Origin: Corynebacterium mustelae
Lineage (GTDB): Bacteria > Actinomycetota > Actinomycetes > Mycobacteriales > Mycobacteriaceae
Assembly: GCF_001020985.1 (NCBI RefSeq)
Contig: NZ_CP011542.1
Coordinates: 2,232,001 to 2,296,000 of the forward strand
Direction of reading: 5' to 3'
Length of the DNA: 64,000 nucleotides
Part shown: positions 27,767 to 37,588 of the stretch, in pieces
Layout of the letters: each line of letters begins with the position of its first letter
Numbering within the stretch: position 1 is the stretch's first letter
Program-made: the position numbers and the translations under genes
Notes under the pieces: model-generated
What the model was told of the DNA's origin: nothing
The model's input: the letters and a program-made list of their open reading frames with translations, nothing else
Databases searched by the model: none

Positions 27767-28540
27767 TTAGCGAACCTCGTAACCCGCATCGGCGATTTTT
27801 GCTTTTACTTCCGGGATAGTTACTTCACCAAAGTGGAAGATGGATGCGGCTAAAACAGCATTGGCACCGGCATTGATGGCGGGTGGGAAATGTTCTGGTG
27901 TCCCGGCACCACCGGAGGCGATAACAGGGATGGAGACGGCAGCACGTACTTTTTCTATCAGCTCAATGTCGAATCCTGCTTTTGTTCCGTCTCCGTCCAT
28001 GGAGTTAAGAAGGATTTCGCCGACCCCTAGTTCTTCCCCACGTTTAGCCCACTCAACGGCATCTAGCCCGGCAGAACGAGTGCCGCCGTGAGTTGTCACT
28101 TCGAAGCCGGATGGTTGCGGAATTCCGCCTTCGGGGACCCGTCGAGCATCGACGCTTAGTACCACGCACTGTGCACCGAATCGGCGGGATAGTTCACTCA
28201 GTAGTTCCGGCCTAGCAATGGCGGAGGTATTGACGCTTACTTTATCGGCGCCTGCGCGCAAGAGCTCGTCGACGTCTGATTCGCTGCGCACTCCGCCGCC
28301 AACGGTGAGCGGGATGAAAACTTGCTCGGCGGTGCGTCGCACAACGTCAAGCATGGTGCCGCGTCCGTCTTTGGATGCGGATACGTCGAGAAAGGTTAAT
28401 TCGTCTGCACCTTCCGCGTCATATCGGGCGGCGAGTTCTACTGGGTCACCGGCGTCTGTAAGGCCAGTGAAGTTGATTCCTTTGACCACCCTACCGTTGT
28501 CAACATCAAGACACGGGATGACCCTGATCGCTACTGCCAT
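27767..28540 (-). CDS. hisF: Imidazole glycerol phosphate synthase, cyclase subunit
   Basis: Forms imidazole glycerol phosphate and AICAR from PRFAR and ammonia delivered by HisH. 257 residues, a (beta-alpha)8 barrel, with the catalytic aspartates in [14 protein letters not shown] and LSVDARR and phosphate-binding glycines in VGGGVRSE and ASGGAG. Partner HisH is encoded three genes upstream in the same unit. Confidence 0.97.
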   Translation of the reverse strand: MAVAIRVIPCLDVDNGRVVKGINFTGLTDAGDPVELAARYDAEGADELTFLDVSASKDGRGTMLDVVRRTAEQVFIPLTVGGGVRSESDVDELLRAGADKVSVNTSAIARPELLSELSRRFGAQCVVLSVDARRVPEGGIPQPSGFEVTTHGGTRSAGLDAVEWAKRGEELGVGEILLNSMDGDGTKAGFDIELIEKVRAAVSIPVIASGGAGTPEHFPPAINAGANAVLAASIFHFGEVTIPEVKAKIADAGYEVR

Positions 28541-28568
28541 TGTGGGTTACGCTCCTTCAAGCTGAGGG

Positions 28569-29369
28569 TTAATAGGAATCTCGGACTGTGTTCATGGTAC
28601 TAAGGATTGTTTCATGCGCATTATCCGTGCCAACGATTGCCCCCAGCGACTTGGATGTCCACTCGTTACCGTCAAGGTCGGTGACTTTCGCACCAGCAGC
28701 TCGACATAGCAAAACCCCCGCCGCATTGTCCCAAACGTGGGGACTAAAGCTCACCGCACCACCAAATATGCCAGCGGCGGTGTAAGCCAGATCAATACCC
28801 ACAGAACCAGTAATGCGGGGACGCAGGTAGGTTTTGGTTAATTCCGCAAGTAGTCCGTGTCTCATTAACGATGGGAACTGTGCCTTTTTACTTCCAGTTG
28901 TTGAAGAAACGGAGGAAAACCCGACGTGGGCTGCCACCCGAGGTCGTTCGGTGAGGGGGCGTTGTGGTTGTCCGTTGATAAATAGCGGGGAGGAATCGAA
29001 GGCACCAAATCGCTGCGCGACCAGCGGAACGCTGGTGATTGCGAGCACTGGCTGATTATCTGACATGAGGCTAAGCAGTATGGCACTCATGGGGTTGCCT
29101 GCGGCGTAATTGGCAGTACCGTCGATCGGATCCACCACCCAGGTGAACGTTCCTTGCTGACCACCGTATTCTTCGCCGAATACCGGCAGACCGGTAAGTG
29201 CAGTCAATTGTTCGCGTAACACCTGTTCGATGGCAAGATCCATCTCAGTAGCAAACTGTCCGGCGTCTTTGATGTGACTTGGATGTGCCCCTATCCCCTG
29301 CCGGAACATACGTTCCGCCTCGTCTACCACAGCCTCAGCGATGTGGTACAGTTCCCGCAGCTCACTCAT
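28569..29369 (-). CDS. impA: Inositol-monophosphatase-family phosphatase
   Basis: A 266-residue Mg2+-dependent phosphatase with GEEYGG, the metal motif [14 protein letters not shown] and the later [10 protein letters not shown]. It corresponds to ImpA of C. glutamicum, located between hisA and hisF there as well. The substrate could be inositol phosphate or another phosphate ester; C. glutamicum uses a different protein (HisN) as histidinol phosphatase. The start overlaps the hisA stop by four bases, so translation is coupled. Confidence 0.9.
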   Translation of the reverse strand: MSELRELYHIAEAVVDEAERMFRQGIGAHPSHIKDAGQFATEMDLAIEQVLREQLTALTGLPVFGEEYGGQQGTFTWVVDPIDGTANYAAGNPMSAILLSLMSDNQPVLAITSVPLVAQRFGAFDSSPLFINGQPQRPLTERPRVAAHVGFSSVSSTTGSKKAQFPSLMRHGLLAELTKTYLRPRITGSVGIDLAYTAAGIFGGAVSFSPHVWDNAAGVLLCRAAGAKVTDLDGNEWTSKSLGAIVGTDNAHETILSTMNTVRDSY

Positions 29370-30094
29370 AACGCGGCAATTGCCTCAGGGAGAGTAAATC
29401 GACCTTCATAAAGAGCCTTACCGATGATCGCCGAATCAATGCCTTCATCTTCGTATCGGGCAAGCTCCACCAGATCCGCCACGGTGGAAATACCGCCGGA
29501 CGCCACAATCTTTGCGTCGGTTGCTTGGGCCACTTCCCGAAGTAGGTCGACATTGGGCCCGGTTAAGGTACCGTCTTTGGACACATCGGTGACTACAAAC
29601 CGTTTGCACCCATCGGAATCTAGTCGTTCTAATACTTCCCACAGATCGCCGCCGTCGGACACCCAACCGTTACCTCGGGTGCGCCATTCGCCGTCGACAA
29701 GCCGAACCGCGATGTCTACCGCAATTTTTTCGCCGTGGCGAGACAGTACGTCCCTGATCCACTCTGGGTTTTCCAACGCGGCGGTGCCGATATTTACCCG
29801 GCGCGCACCGGTGGCGAATGCCCGTTCTAGGGAGGCGTCATCTCGAATGCCACCAGTAAGTTCCACATTGATGTCTAGTTGACTGATAACTTCCGCCATC
29901 ATTTCGTGGTTACTGCCTCGATTAAAGGCCGCATCGAGATCGACAAAATGAAGCCAGGTTGCACCTTGGTCTTGCCATTTCAAGGCTGACTCCAAGGGGC
30001 TGCCGTAGTTCTTTTCGGTACCAGCCTCACCTTGGTCGAGCCGAACCGCTTGACCTGCCACAACATCTACCGCGGGAATTAAACAAAACACCAT
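29366..30094 (-). CDS. hisA: ProFAR isomerase
   Basis: Isomerises ProFAR to PRFAR. 242 residues, barrel fold, with [17 protein letters not shown] (catalytic Asp), ELTGGIRDD, the second Asp in AVDIAVRL, and VASGGIS. In corynebacteria this branch is a HisA that lost the TrpF activity of the actinobacterial PriA ancestor after a full trp operon was gained; that is family knowledge, not visible here. Between hisH and impA. Confidence 0.95.
   Translation of the reverse strand: MVFCLIPAVDVVAGQAVRLDQGEAGTEKNYGSPLESALKWQDQGATWLHFVDLDAAFNRGSNHEMMAEVISQLDINVELTGGIRDDASLERAFATGARRVNIGTAALENPEWIRDVLSRHGEKIAVDIAVRLVDGEWRTRGNGWVSDGGDLWEVLERLDSDGCKRFVVTDVSKDGTLTGPNVDLLREVAQATDAKIVASGGISTVADLVELARYEDEGIDSAIIGKALYEGRFTLPEAIAAL
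29692..29702 (+). repeat. CGTCGAMAAGC motif, CA form
   Basis: Inside hisA, complement read as L-V-D-G. Confidence 0.85.
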
Positions 30095-30199
30095 AGTGCT
30101 TTAGTGTAGCGTCGAATAACGCCGATTACCTTACATGACCCATTGTGGCGAACAATCTCTTTGATGAGGGCATATCATAAGGAAACCACTTGAAAAATA

Positions 30200-30835
30200 T
30201 CACAACTGCTTTAGCCAGTTTTCCAGTAGTGTCGCCCCTGCGTCACCAGATTTCTCTGGGTGGAATTGGGTTGCCCACAGCGGCCCGTTTTCAACGGCCG
30301 CCACAAAGTGGCACTGTTCATGGGTGCTCCAGGTGACCTGTGGCGGGGTGGTGAGACCGTCGGGCTGAAATTCCCAGTTTTTTACACCGTAGGAGTGGAC
30401 GAAATAAAACCGAGTATCGGTATCTAATCCGGCAAACATTTCCGAATCAGCGGCAGCCGACACGGTGTTCCACCCCATGTGCGGTAAAACCGCGGCGTCT
30501 AGCTTTTCGACGGTTCCCGGCCACTGGCCACAACCTTGGGTTTGCTCGCCATGTTCTACCCCTTTCTCAAACATGATTTGCATGCCGACGCAAATCCCCA
30601 TGACGGGGCGGGACCCGGCGAGCCGTTGCCCAATAAGTCGCGGACCATAGATTCGGTTCAACCCAGCCATACATGCCGCATAGGCACCAACCCCTGGAAC
30701 CAGCAGCCCATCGGCGGCCAGTACCGTGTCCGGATCGGCGGTTACTGTAACCTCCGCACCGACGCGTTCCAATGCGCGATGGGCAGAACGTACATTCCCC
30801 GAACCGTAATCTAATAGTGCGACATTCTTTTTCAT
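30200..30835 (-). CDS. hisH: Imidazole glycerol phosphate synthase, glutaminase subunit
   Basis: Class I glutamine amidotransferase giving ammonia to HisF. 211 residues with [19 protein letters not shown] at the start, the nucleophile in [11 protein letters not shown], and the His-Glu pair in [10 protein letters not shown]. It follows the transporter gene after 11 bases and precedes hisA by about 105 bases. Confidence 0.97.
   Translation of the reverse strand: MKKNVALLDYGSGNVRSAHRALERVGAEVTVTADPDTVLAADGLLVPGVGAYAACMAGLNRIYGPRLIGQRLAGSRPVMGICVGMQIMFEKGVEHGEQTQGCGQWPGTVEKLDAAVLPHMGWNTVSAAADSEMFAGLDTDTRFYFVHSYGVKNWEFQPDGLTTPPQVTWSTHEQCHFVAAVENGPLWATQFHPEKSGDAGATLLENWLKQL
30502..30512 (-). repeat. 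CGTCGAMAAGC motif, AA form
   Basis: Inside hisH, read V-E-K-L. Confidence 0.85.
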
Positions 30836-30846
30836 GGATTCTGATT

Positions 30847-32151
30847 TTAGCCTTTCCTGTGTTCGGGATTTATTTTTCGGTCCACCACTTCGGCGAACAA
30901 CCCGACCAAAACTAGCGCAGTGCCTACCAGATATGCGCCTTCGTAGCCGGTTTGAGATGCGACGTAACCTAGGCTTATCGCTCCGATTCCGGTCCCGGTA
31001 TCAAAAGACGCATTCCAAATCGTTGACGCGTGACCTGTCATCCCCCGAGGTACGCGCATGAACATTTCTAGCATTGCTTCGGTGGCTACAAAACCGAAGC
31101 CGCCACCGAATAACACGGCAGAAACCAGCATCCACCATATTGAAGTATCGGTTTTTAAAATCCACACGAAGCTAATAAAGGCGATAAAAACCATGATTAA
31201 GCCAGGAATCATCAGTGTTCCAGGGTATCCTAGCCGGTCAGCCAGTGCACCGCAGCCTAGCCGAAATATCATTTGGGTTCCGCCAGCAACCGCGAGCAAT
31301 AACCCTGCTACAGTAGCGCCGTTGATTGGGTCGGTTTCGCGCACAGTTGCTGGCAAAAACGTCGAAACCGCACCATATCCCATGGAAACGCAGGCAATCG
31401 CGATGGCTGGCGCGACAGTAACCCAGAGGGTGGCGGGCCGGGGTCGTCTGTAAATGCGCGGTGATGCGCCGTGCGAGTTTTCCGCTTGTCGACGCTCATT
31501 ACGCTGCTGATAGTCCTGGTCATCTTGCTGGGTCCACACCGGCTCATCTAAGGATTCCGCTTCCGGTTGCGGGGAGGGAAGAAACAGGCTCACTATCGCC
31601 GCCACCAATGCGACAGCGGCACCAACGAAAAAGACGAGGTTGTAGCCACCTGTGGCGTCGACAAGCCACAGCCCCACTGGCATCCCCAACATCTGGGCAG
31701 CACCTGTAAACAGTCCGATAATCCCGGACGCTTTACCCAAAGTTCCGGGTGGGGCAAGCTGTGCGATGAGTGCAAACTGCGCCACACATAATGCTCCAAA
31801 GCCCATCCCACGGATCGCCGCAACGACCAGCAAGGAAACGCTATCCATTGTCACGACGTACCATGCGGTTGGTAAACCCAACAGCAGCGCAGCAGTGACC
31901 ATAACCACCCGAAATCCATATCTTCGTACGACTTTCACCGTCACCAGCTGTGTCGCAACAGTCACTGCCATAAAAACCGTGGTCGTCGCACCAGCCAACG
32001 TTTCACTGCCGGTCTTGGTGATTACTGCCAGCGGAATGACCGGCAGCATCAATGCAAACGCCATGAAGGAAGCCGCCGTGGCGCAGGCCAAAGCGAAGAA
32101 ACCAGGAATATCGCTAAGCAACCGCACTTTTTCCCGACCTGATTGCGCCAT
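30847..32151 (-). CDS. MFS transporter, his-cluster copy 1
   Basis: 434 residues with about 12 membrane helices and a long charged central loop (after helix 6: [17 protein letters not shown]). Motifs such as [30 protein letters not shown] mark it as a paralogue of the transporter at 34473-35687. C. glutamicum has an MFS gene at the same place, next to hisH. Substrate unknown; co-transcription with his genes suggests a related amino-acid or precursor exporter, which is inference. Confidence 0.88.
   Translation of the reverse strand: MAQSGREKVRLLSDIPGFFALACATAASFMAFALMLPVIPLAVITKTGSETLAGATTTVFMAVTVATQLVTVKVVRRYGFRVVMVTAALLLGLPTAWYVVTMDSVSLLVVAAIRGMGFGALCVAQFALIAQLAPPGTLGKASGIIGLFTGAAQMLGMPVGLWLVDATGGYNLVFFVGAAVALVAAIVSLFLPSPQPEAESLDEPVWTQQDDQDYQQRNERRQAENSHGASPRIYRRPRPATLWVTVAPAIAIACVSMGYGAVSTFLPATVRETDPINGATVAGLLLAVAGGTQMIFRLGCGALADRLGYPGTLMIPGLIMVFIAFISFVWILKTDTSIWWMLVSAVLFGGGFGFVATEAMLEMFMRVPRGMTGHASTIWNASFDTGTGIGAISLGYVASQTGYEGAYLVGTALVLVGLFAEVVDRKINPEHRKG
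31484..31494 (-). repeat. CGTCGAMAAGC motif, CA form
   Basis: Inside MFS copy 1, read R-R-Q-A, in the charged central loop. Confidence 0.85.
31656..31666 (+). repeat. CGTCGAMAAGC motif, CA form
   Basis: Inside MFS copy 1, complement read L-V-D-A. Only 172 bases from the previous copy and in the opposite orientation. Confidence 0.85.
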
Positions 32152-32156
32152 CCCAA

Positions 32157-32378
32157 TTAGCCCCCAAGTTCACCAATCATCCATAGAATCCCAGCAATCG
32201 CCGCGACCGCTGCACAGCCGACAAACACAGCAGCAAGAATGATTGATCCGTTTTTATACATAGACCACGCACCGCCAACAAGCAGCCCAGCGACCAAAAA
32301 CATCACATACACCAAGACGTAGTTGCCCGAACTTTCGGCCTGCGCCGCGATTAAACCAGAATCAGAAAAACCGGTCAT
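32157..32378 (-). CDS. Small membrane protein of the his cluster
   Basis: 73 residues (MTGFSDSGLIAAQAESSG...) with two membrane helices (YVLVYVMFLVAGLLVGGAW and IILAAVFVGCAAVAAIAGILW). It ends 5 bases before the MFS gene start, so the two are coupled. A small membrane protein at this position is also found in C. glutamicum. Upstream in-frame ATGs at 32393 and 32408 are possible. Function unknown. Confidence 0.75.
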   Translation of the reverse strand: MTGFSDSGLIAAQAESSGNYVLVYVMFLVAGLLVGGAWSMYKNGSIILAAVFVGCAAVAAIAGILWMIGELGG

Positions 32379-32478
32379 GCCATTCACTTTCATTTTTAAC
32401 AACTTCAACCCGGATTGAGAGTAACACGCACGTCAGAATAGCAACCCAAGGTTTTCCGCAAGTCGCGAGCAGTTTTTT

Positions 32479-32703
32479 ATGCTGCTTTTCTGTTGTGGGG
32501 CTTTTCGCGGAATGGCTCGCGGCGCGTTAGTTGGCTTTGTGGGTGGTGGCTCATTTGGATCCGCGATTGGTGGTGTTGTGGGAGCGATTGCAGCTTCCAA
32601 ACCCGGAAAAATCGGTGGACGCAAAATTGGCGAACAAATCGATGAATTTTTTAAAGCAAGTACTTTTGCTAACACGATGCTATTAGACTGTGGAACTTTC
32701 TAG
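32479..32703 (+). CDS. Glycine-zipper peptide 1 of a duplicated module
   Basis: 74 residues (or 63 from ATG 32512). A glycine-rich hydrophobic core (ARGALVGFVGGGSFGSAIGG, then VVGAIAAS) with small-xxx-small spacing typical of membrane-inserting peptides is followed by a polar end (GRKIGEQIDEFFK). It lies on the plus strand inside an otherwise minus-strand his cluster. The partner at 33635-33847 shares PFG/SFGS-(S/A)-GG-(I/V)-(A/V)-GAI and IGE(Q/F)IDE. A bacteriocin-like or channel-like role is a guess from composition and from the membrane protein encoded next to it. Confidence 0.5.
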   Translation: MLLFCCGAFRGMARGALVGFVGGGSFGSAIGGVVGAIAASKPGKIGGRKIGEQIDEFFKASTFANTMLLDCGTF

Positions 32704-32757
32704 GGATTTCGTTTCCCAAAGGCAAAATAGGACGATTGAAAATAAAGTGAAAAACAA

Positions 32758-33251
32758 ATGACTGATCGAACTTCTATTCTGATTATCATGGCATGCAGTT
32801 TAATTCCTTCGCTTATTTATGCCCATTTTTCGAAGAACGCAGAAAAGAAAAATTCAAAAATAACCCTGCTGGAGGATGGTATTTTATTTTTGAGTTCACA
32901 ACAAGTCTCTTGCTCGGTGTGATTCCATCGGTGGTAATTAATATCTTTTTATTTCCGGATTTTTGGCTGGAGCGGGATAGAATTCCACTGGCGATAGTAC
33001 TAACTTTTGCTATCGTTTCTACCTTGCTTGTTGTGGGGTGGGTTCGATTCGGTGGTTTTACGCTTCCATTACGATTTAATACTTTCGTTCCCTTTATTCG
33101 CGAGAATTTAGGAAAAAAATCACACCCAGAAATTAATGAAGATAGAACCGAAAAAGTGCGTTTAAGTCCACTTTTTATGGGGTGCGGAGTCTCGTTTATA
33201 AGTGCATTCTCAATCATAATTGGCCTGTTATTAATATGGTCACGTTCATAA
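32758..33251 (+). pseudogene. Four-helix membrane protein 1, needs a -1 frameshift
   Basis: Frame one from ATG 32758 gives MTDRTSILIIMACSLIPSLIYAHFSKN. The remainder is in the -1 frame: GGWYFIFEFTTSLLLGVIPS, IPLAIVLTFAIVSTLLVVGW, FVPFIRENLGKKSHP and a last helix ending LLLIWSRS. The frames can be joined at the A-run near 32856-32862 (A AAA ATA in the first frame). An alternative start, ATG 32793, would omit the first helix. The paralogue at 33831-34318 changes frame at the equivalent point and in the same direction, so either programmed frameshifting or parallel decay is possible. Function unknown; perhaps the immunity or transport partner of the preceding peptide. Confidence 0.6.
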
Positions 33252-33533
33252 CACATATGGAAGCTAAACCAGCGCCGACGTGCAAGTCTTCCCTCTCCTA
33301 CTACCTCGGCTCCAACGACATGTTTAACCTACATGAAACACCACTAAACCCAGTTGCACCCTACCGACTTTCCCCACAACGCCGGAACTCCCGCACAACA
33401 GCATTGAGATGCCAAAACCATACAAATTAAGAATCCTACTGGCACAACCAGTGCAGGCACGGGTACAGCCATGAGCAAATACAACATAGCCATATAGCCT
33501 TGCATCTAATTGATTTCCACATGCAGGATACAT
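33252..33533. other. Spacer between the two modules, no gene seen
   Basis: Short frames only, without ribosome sites. Composition is intermediate. May carry the promoter of the second module. Confidence 0.4.
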
Positions 33534-33847
33534 TTGAACACTTTAAATTCGAGGAAATGCATCCTTGAACTATCCAGGATTATCGAAGATGCAATTAATA
33601 TCAGCAGTGGCGACATAGAAGCAGCACAAATTAAAAGTGTTGTACCTTAGCAGAATCATTAGGATCATTTGCCGGAGGAATAGTCGGCGGAGCAGCTGGC
33701 GGATTCGTAGGTTCCGCAGCCGGACCGTTTGGAAGTAGCGCAGGAGGAATAGCTGGTGCAATTTATCTTTCAGAAAAATTCAAAAAACCCGCAGCAGAAA
33801 TCGGCGAATTTATTGACGAAAAGGTGATTGATGGACTTTCGGATTAA
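33534..33847 (+). pseudogene. Glycine-zipper peptide 2 of the duplicated module, no in-frame start
   Basis: The glycine-rich part (33635-33847: CCTLAESLGSFAGGIVGGAA, then GGFVGSAAGPFGSSAGGIAG, ending EKVIDGLSD) has no start codon after the preceding stop. An upstream frame from TTG 33534 (after AGGA) encodes a leader-like stretch, LSRIIEDAINISSGDIEAAQ, that would join it through a -1 shift near 33632-33647; no slippery heptamer is evident there. This looks like a disrupted gene. Its 3' end overlaps the start of the next membrane-protein gene by 17 bases. Confidence 0.55.
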
Positions 33848-34318
33848 CCCAGGAGCTTTCATTTTGCTTGCGATAATACCAGCATTTATATACTTAATTT
33901 ACTATGACTTTTTCCGGAAGAAAGAGCTCAGAAAAAAGCTTTCCCAGGATGGTATTTCTTGTTTGAATACGCATTTTTCTCAGCCCTCGGACAAATCGTG
34001 GTTTTTATCATTGGAGTTCTATTTTTCCACAAATATTGGGAAGAAAATTTCCCATTCATTGTCTTATTTTTCATAGCTGTAAACGCTTCAGAATTCGCCT
34101 TATGGTTAAGGATAGGAGGCATAATCCCCCAATTACCCATTCGAGAATTCAAACCATTCCTCCGCGAGATAATGGGCAAAGATCCTTATCCTGGTTCCGG
34201 CTGTTGTACAACAGCAAACGCTAAGCCAACGCGATTGTTTCTCGGATGCAGCGCGTCCCTCATCCCGCTAATCATTGCACTGATAACGCTGGTGGTTGCT
34301 TGGTACCGTCATGTTTGA
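33831..34318 (+). pseudogene. Four-helix membrane protein 2, -1 frameshift at a slippery A AAA AAG
   Basis: From ATG 33831 (AAGGTG six bases upstream) the first frame gives MDFRINPGAFILLAIIPAFI and YDFFRKKELRKK. The -1 frame then continues AFPGWYFLFEYAFFSALGQ with three more helices and ends VVAWYRHV. The switch coincides with A AAA AAG at 33932-33938, in register for -1 slippage as in dnaX-type frameshifting. The second frame has no ATG of its own (only TTG 33959). It is a paralogue of the protein at 32758: both share (F/L)REx(M/L)GK and (L/F)F(L/M)GC before the last helix. The unshifted product would be about 81 residues with one helix. Confidence 0.6.
33932..33938 (+). promoter_or_regulatory. 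Candidate -1 ribosomal frameshift site A AAA AAG
   Basis: Heptamer in the zero frame of the gene starting at 33831; slipping back one base enters exactly the frame encoding the rest of the membrane protein. Confidence 0.45.
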
Positions 34319-34472
34319 AGTATTCCAGGTGCAGATGGGACCAATGATTTTTTTCGCATCAGGTCATTGCATGCGAAGATTTCATTGCTTCTGCTTTGTA
34401 TTGAAAACGATGGCTGCCCAGAACTGTACCCATTGGCTATGCGTAGCAAGCAACATAAACGATTACGTCCAA
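34319..34472. other. Spacer at the right edge of the insertion
   Basis: No gene, no inverted repeat and no target-site duplication that I can see. Confidence 0.4.
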
Positions 34473-35687
34473 TTAGCGGGAAATCTGGATTCTCACCTTA
34501 GCGATCACCGCTGCCGTGATCGCAACTACGAAAATTATTGCAGCAGCAAGGTGGAAAACCCAGCTAAGCGAATACGAGTGGGCCACATAGCCCAGTAGGA
34601 ATGCTCCACCACCGGTACCGGCGTCAAAACTGATATTCCACACTGCGGAGGCAAGTGACAGCTTTTCTTTCGGCAATCGCTGAAACATCTGCAGCAGTGA
34701 TTCATTTTGTACCGCACCAAAACCTGCACCAAATACTGCCGCCGCCACAACCAGCCACCAAACGGACAATCCCAGCGCCACCACCCCGGACACCGCAACT
34801 AAACCCGTACAGCCGACAAGCAAAGCCGGTACGGTAACGCTTCCGGCGAACCCCCGACGATCGGCGATGATTCCGGCACCAAATCGGGAAACCATCTCCA
34901 GCAGCCCCAAAACCGATAGCGCAATGGCGGCCACACGAACCCCGAACGAGGGGTCAACCTGTTGCGCTGTGGCAGGGAAAAACGTCGACACGGCGGCAAA
35001 CCCCACCGCCATTGCAGCCATCGCCATCGCTGGGAGTGCAACCAACTGCCAGGTTGGTGTGGCTGCACGCGCTGGGCCGCCACCAACAGGTGCCGCTTTG
35101 AGCGGTGGAATCCACACGCACACCACCGCAGCTAGTAAACCAACTATCATTGCTGCTACATACACCGGCGTGAACCCGAACCGCTCTGCTATCAGCATTC
35201 CGGCCGGCAGGCAGGTCAGTTTTGCGCAGCCAACCGTCAAACCTAACAGTCCGGAGGCTTTGCCTAATAGTGCGGGCGGCGCCAATTCCGCCATGAGCGC
35301 GGCACCGGCGACAGTTAACGCCCCAAAACCAATGCCGCGGAGACCAGATACCAGCAAGAGCGGGACTGCATCTAGACTCACTATGTGGCCGAGCGCCGGG
35401 ATTCCTAGCATTACTGCGGCAAAAAGAACAATTGGCCTGTAACCAAATCCCCGCAGCAAAGCGGGAGTAACCAGTTGTGTTAACACCGTTGCTGCCATGA
35501 AAACACCAGTGACGGCACCCGCTAACGCCTCTGCCCCACCCACATTCGATTGAAAAACCGCCAGCGGCACGACCGGCAGCAACAGTGACCAACTGCCGAA
35601 AGCTGCGCCGACCGCAATGAACGACGGGACCAGTCCGCGGATCTGCCACAGTTTTAGGTTTTGGGGTGAAGAATGCATAACGAGCAT
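34473..35687 (-). CDS. MFS transporter, his-cluster copy 2
   Basis: 404 residues, about 12 helices. Shares LRGIGFGALTVAGAALMAEL, LGKASGLLGL and VWNISFDAGTG with copy 1 at 30847-32151 but lacks its long charged central loop. It follows hisB by 60 bases on the same strand. This gene and the plus-strand insertion separate hisB from the small membrane-protein gene, so copy 2 probably arose by duplication or arrived with the insertion. Starts ATG 35687 or 35678; the ribosome site is weak. Substrate unknown. Confidence 0.85.
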   Translation of the reverse strand: MLVMHSSPQNLKLWQIRGLVPSFIAVGAAFGSWSLLLPVVPLAVFQSNVGGAEALAGAVTGVFMAATVLTQLVTPALLRGFGYRPIVLFAAVMLGIPALGHIVSLDAVPLLLVSGLRGIGFGALTVAGAALMAELAPPALLGKASGLLGLTVGCAKLTCLPAGMLIAERFGFTPVYVAAMIVGLLAAVVCVWIPPLKAAPVGGGPARAATPTWQLVALPAMAMAAMAVGFAAVSTFFPATAQQVDPSFGVRVAAIALSVLGLLEMVSRFGAGIIADRRGFAGSVTVPALLVGCTGLVAVSGVVALGLSVWWLVVAAAVFGAGFGAVQNESLLQMFQRLPKEKLSLASAVWNISFDAGTGGGAFLLGYVAHSYSLSWVFHLAAAIIFVVAITAAVIAKVRIQISR

Positions 35688-35747
35688 TCTTTTACATTGG
35701 AAGCGTTGGTTGCAACACAGCTGGTATCAACACGCATTAGAAAACAG

Positions 35748-36353
35748 CTACAGCGCACCCTTAGTTGACGGAATACCAGTAAGCCGAGCGTCAGGTTCTA
35801 AAGCGACACGGATCGCCCGAGCCACTGCTTTAAATTCCGCTTCGGTGATGTGGTGCGGGTCGCGGCCATAAATGCAGCGCAGATGCAGCGTGATGCGGGC
35901 GTGGGTGGCCAATGTTTCAAAGAAGTGTTGGTTAATAACCGTAGGATAATGCCCACCGATTATGGATGTAATCATGTAATCGGGTTCGCCAGTACCCACA
36001 TAATAGGGCCGATTGGAGAAATCAACCACAGCCTCGCATAGGGTTTCGTCCATCGGTAATTGGAAGGAACCAAATCGCTTAATGCCCCGCTTATCGCCTA
36101 CTGCCTCGGCTATTGCTTGGCCGAGCACAATCGCGGTGTCTTCTACCGTGTGGTGGGCATCAATGTGGGTATCGCCCTTGGCTAAGACGTGGAGGTCGAA
36201 GGCACCGTGCACCCCGAACGCAGTGAGCATGTGATCGAAAAACGGCACGCCAGTATCAATATCTACGGTGCCGGTTCCATCAAGATTGATACTAACCGTG
36301 ATGTCTGATTCGCTGGTGGTTCGGCTCACCGTTGCGGTTCGTGACAAAGTCAT
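35748..36353 (-). CDS. hisB: Imidazoleglycerol-phosphate dehydratase
   Basis: Dehydrates imidazole glycerol phosphate to imidazole acetol phosphate. 201 residues, monofunctional type, with the metal-binding histidines in [16 protein letters not shown] and the second repeat [17 protein letters not shown]. Forty bases downstream of hisC. Confidence 0.97.
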   Translation of the reverse strand: MTLSRTATVSRTTSESDITVSINLDGTGTVDIDTGVPFFDHMLTAFGVHGAFDLHVLAKGDTHIDAHHTVEDTAIVLGQAIAEAVGDKRGIKRFGSFQLPMDETLCEAVVDFSNRPYYVGTGEPDYMITSIIGGHYPTVINQHFFETLATHARITLHLRCIYGRDPHHITEAEFKAVARAIRVALEPDARLTGIPSTKGAL

Positions 36354-36392
36354 AGGGCGTACGCTTCCTCTTTAATAGTGGGTGGGGTATCG

Positions 36393-37556
36393 TTACGGTC
36401 GGTTGGTTACGGCAAGATCTTTCGCGGCCAATAAAAATGCGTCGTTTTCTTCCGGCAGCCCGATTGTAACCCGAAGATAGCCAGTTATTCCTACATCACG
36501 GATAAGCACTCCCCGATCTAAAAACTCCTGCCACGTTTGATGTTGATCCTTAAACGTGCCCAAAAATAAGAAGTTTGACTCGCTGGGTACTACCTCATAC
36601 CCGTAATCCAACAGGGCTGATTGCACCCGATCTCGTTCCGCCACCAACGTTGCCACGGTGGATAAGGTATCAGTACTGTGCCGCAACGCCGCAATGGCGG
36701 CTGCCTGTGACAATGCTGACAGGTGGTATGGCAGGCGCACCAATAGCACCGCCTCAACGAAAGCTGGGTGGGCGATAAAATACCCCAACCGGCCACCGGC
36801 AAAATCGAATGCTTTGCTCATGGTGCGCGACACCACAAGTTTGGCGGGGTATTTGGCTATCAGCTCCACTGCGGAGGGTTGTTCGGAAAACTCAGCATAG
36901 GCCTCATCGATAATGACTATGCCTTCGGTAGCATTGATAATCCGCTCCATATCGGCCCGGCTGGTTACGTCACCGGTTGGGTTATTGGGTGAGGTGATAA
37001 AAATAATATCTGGCTTCTCGGCGGCAATCGTGGACACCGCAGCATCACAATCAATGGTGAAATCCGCGCTCCGGTCGCAGGAAATAAATTCGGTGTATGT
37101 GCTCTTTGCCAGGATAGGGTGCATGGAATAGCTGGGCTGGAAGCCCATTGCTTTTCGTCCCGGGCCACCGAATGCCTGGAGCAATTGTTGCAGAATTTCA
37201 TTGGACCCATTGGCTGCCCAAACGTTTTCTTCGGTCACTGGCACACCGGTGTGGTTGGTGATGTATTTTGCCAGTTCCTGGCGCAGCTCTACGCAGTCCC
37301 GCTCGGGATAACGGTTTAGCTGTTGTGCTTGGTTGTGAACCAGCGTGGTTAATTCCGAAATCAGCGCCGCTGATGGCGGGTACGGGTTTTCGTTGGTATT
37401 CAACCGAACGGCTACATCTAGCTGCGGGGCGCCATAGGCTTTTTCTTTACGTAGCTCCTCCCGTAATGGCAGTGCGGCAAGCGTTACGTTTTCTGCACTT
37501 ATATCGCTTGTCGACGCAACCAGGTGCTCAGGTGCAGCGGTAGTTGTTTTATCCAC
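36393..37556 (-). CDS. hisC: Histidinol-phosphate aminotransferase
   Basis: PLP-dependent class II aminotransferase making histidinol phosphate. 387 residues, with [28 protein letters not shown] and the PLP lysine in [18 protein letters not shown]. The first 35 residues are a less conserved extension; a start at ATG 37556 is consistent with hisD ending 32 bases upstream. Confidence 0.97.
   Translation of the reverse strand: MDKTTTAAPEHLVASTSDISAENVTLAALPLREELRKEKAYGAPQLDVAVRLNTNENPYPPSAALISELTTLVHNQAQQLNRYPERDCVELRQELAKYITNHTGVPVTEENVWAANGSNEILQQLLQAFGGPGRKAMGFQPSYSMHPILAKSTYTEFISCDRSADFTIDCDAAVSTIAAEKPDIIFITSPNNPTGDVTSRADMERIINATEGIVIIDEAYAEFSEQPSAVELIAKYPAKLVVSRTMSKAFDFAGGRLGYFIAHPAFVEAVLLVRLPYHLSALSQAAAIAALRHSTDTLSTVATLVAERDRVQSALLDYGYEVVPSESNFLFLGTFKDQHQTWQEFLDRGVLIRDVGITGYLRVTIGLPEENDAFLLAAKDLAVTNRP
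37506..37516 (-). repeat. CGTCGAMAAGC motif, CA form
   Basis: Inside the non-conserved N-terminus of hisC, read S-T-S. Confidence 0.85.
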
Positions 37557-37588
37557 TTTAAGTCTCCATAAAAAACAATCCGCAAATA

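Noticed and set aside
33182..33430. Plus-strand 82-codon frame between the two glycine-zipper modules
   Set aside because: Starts inside the end of the preceding gene, no ribosome site and no recognisable features.
34812..34822. Further near-matches to the CGTCGAMAAGC motif (also 9479-9487, 42342-42352, 52136-52146)
   Set aside because: One or two mismatches; not counted among the 24 exact copies.
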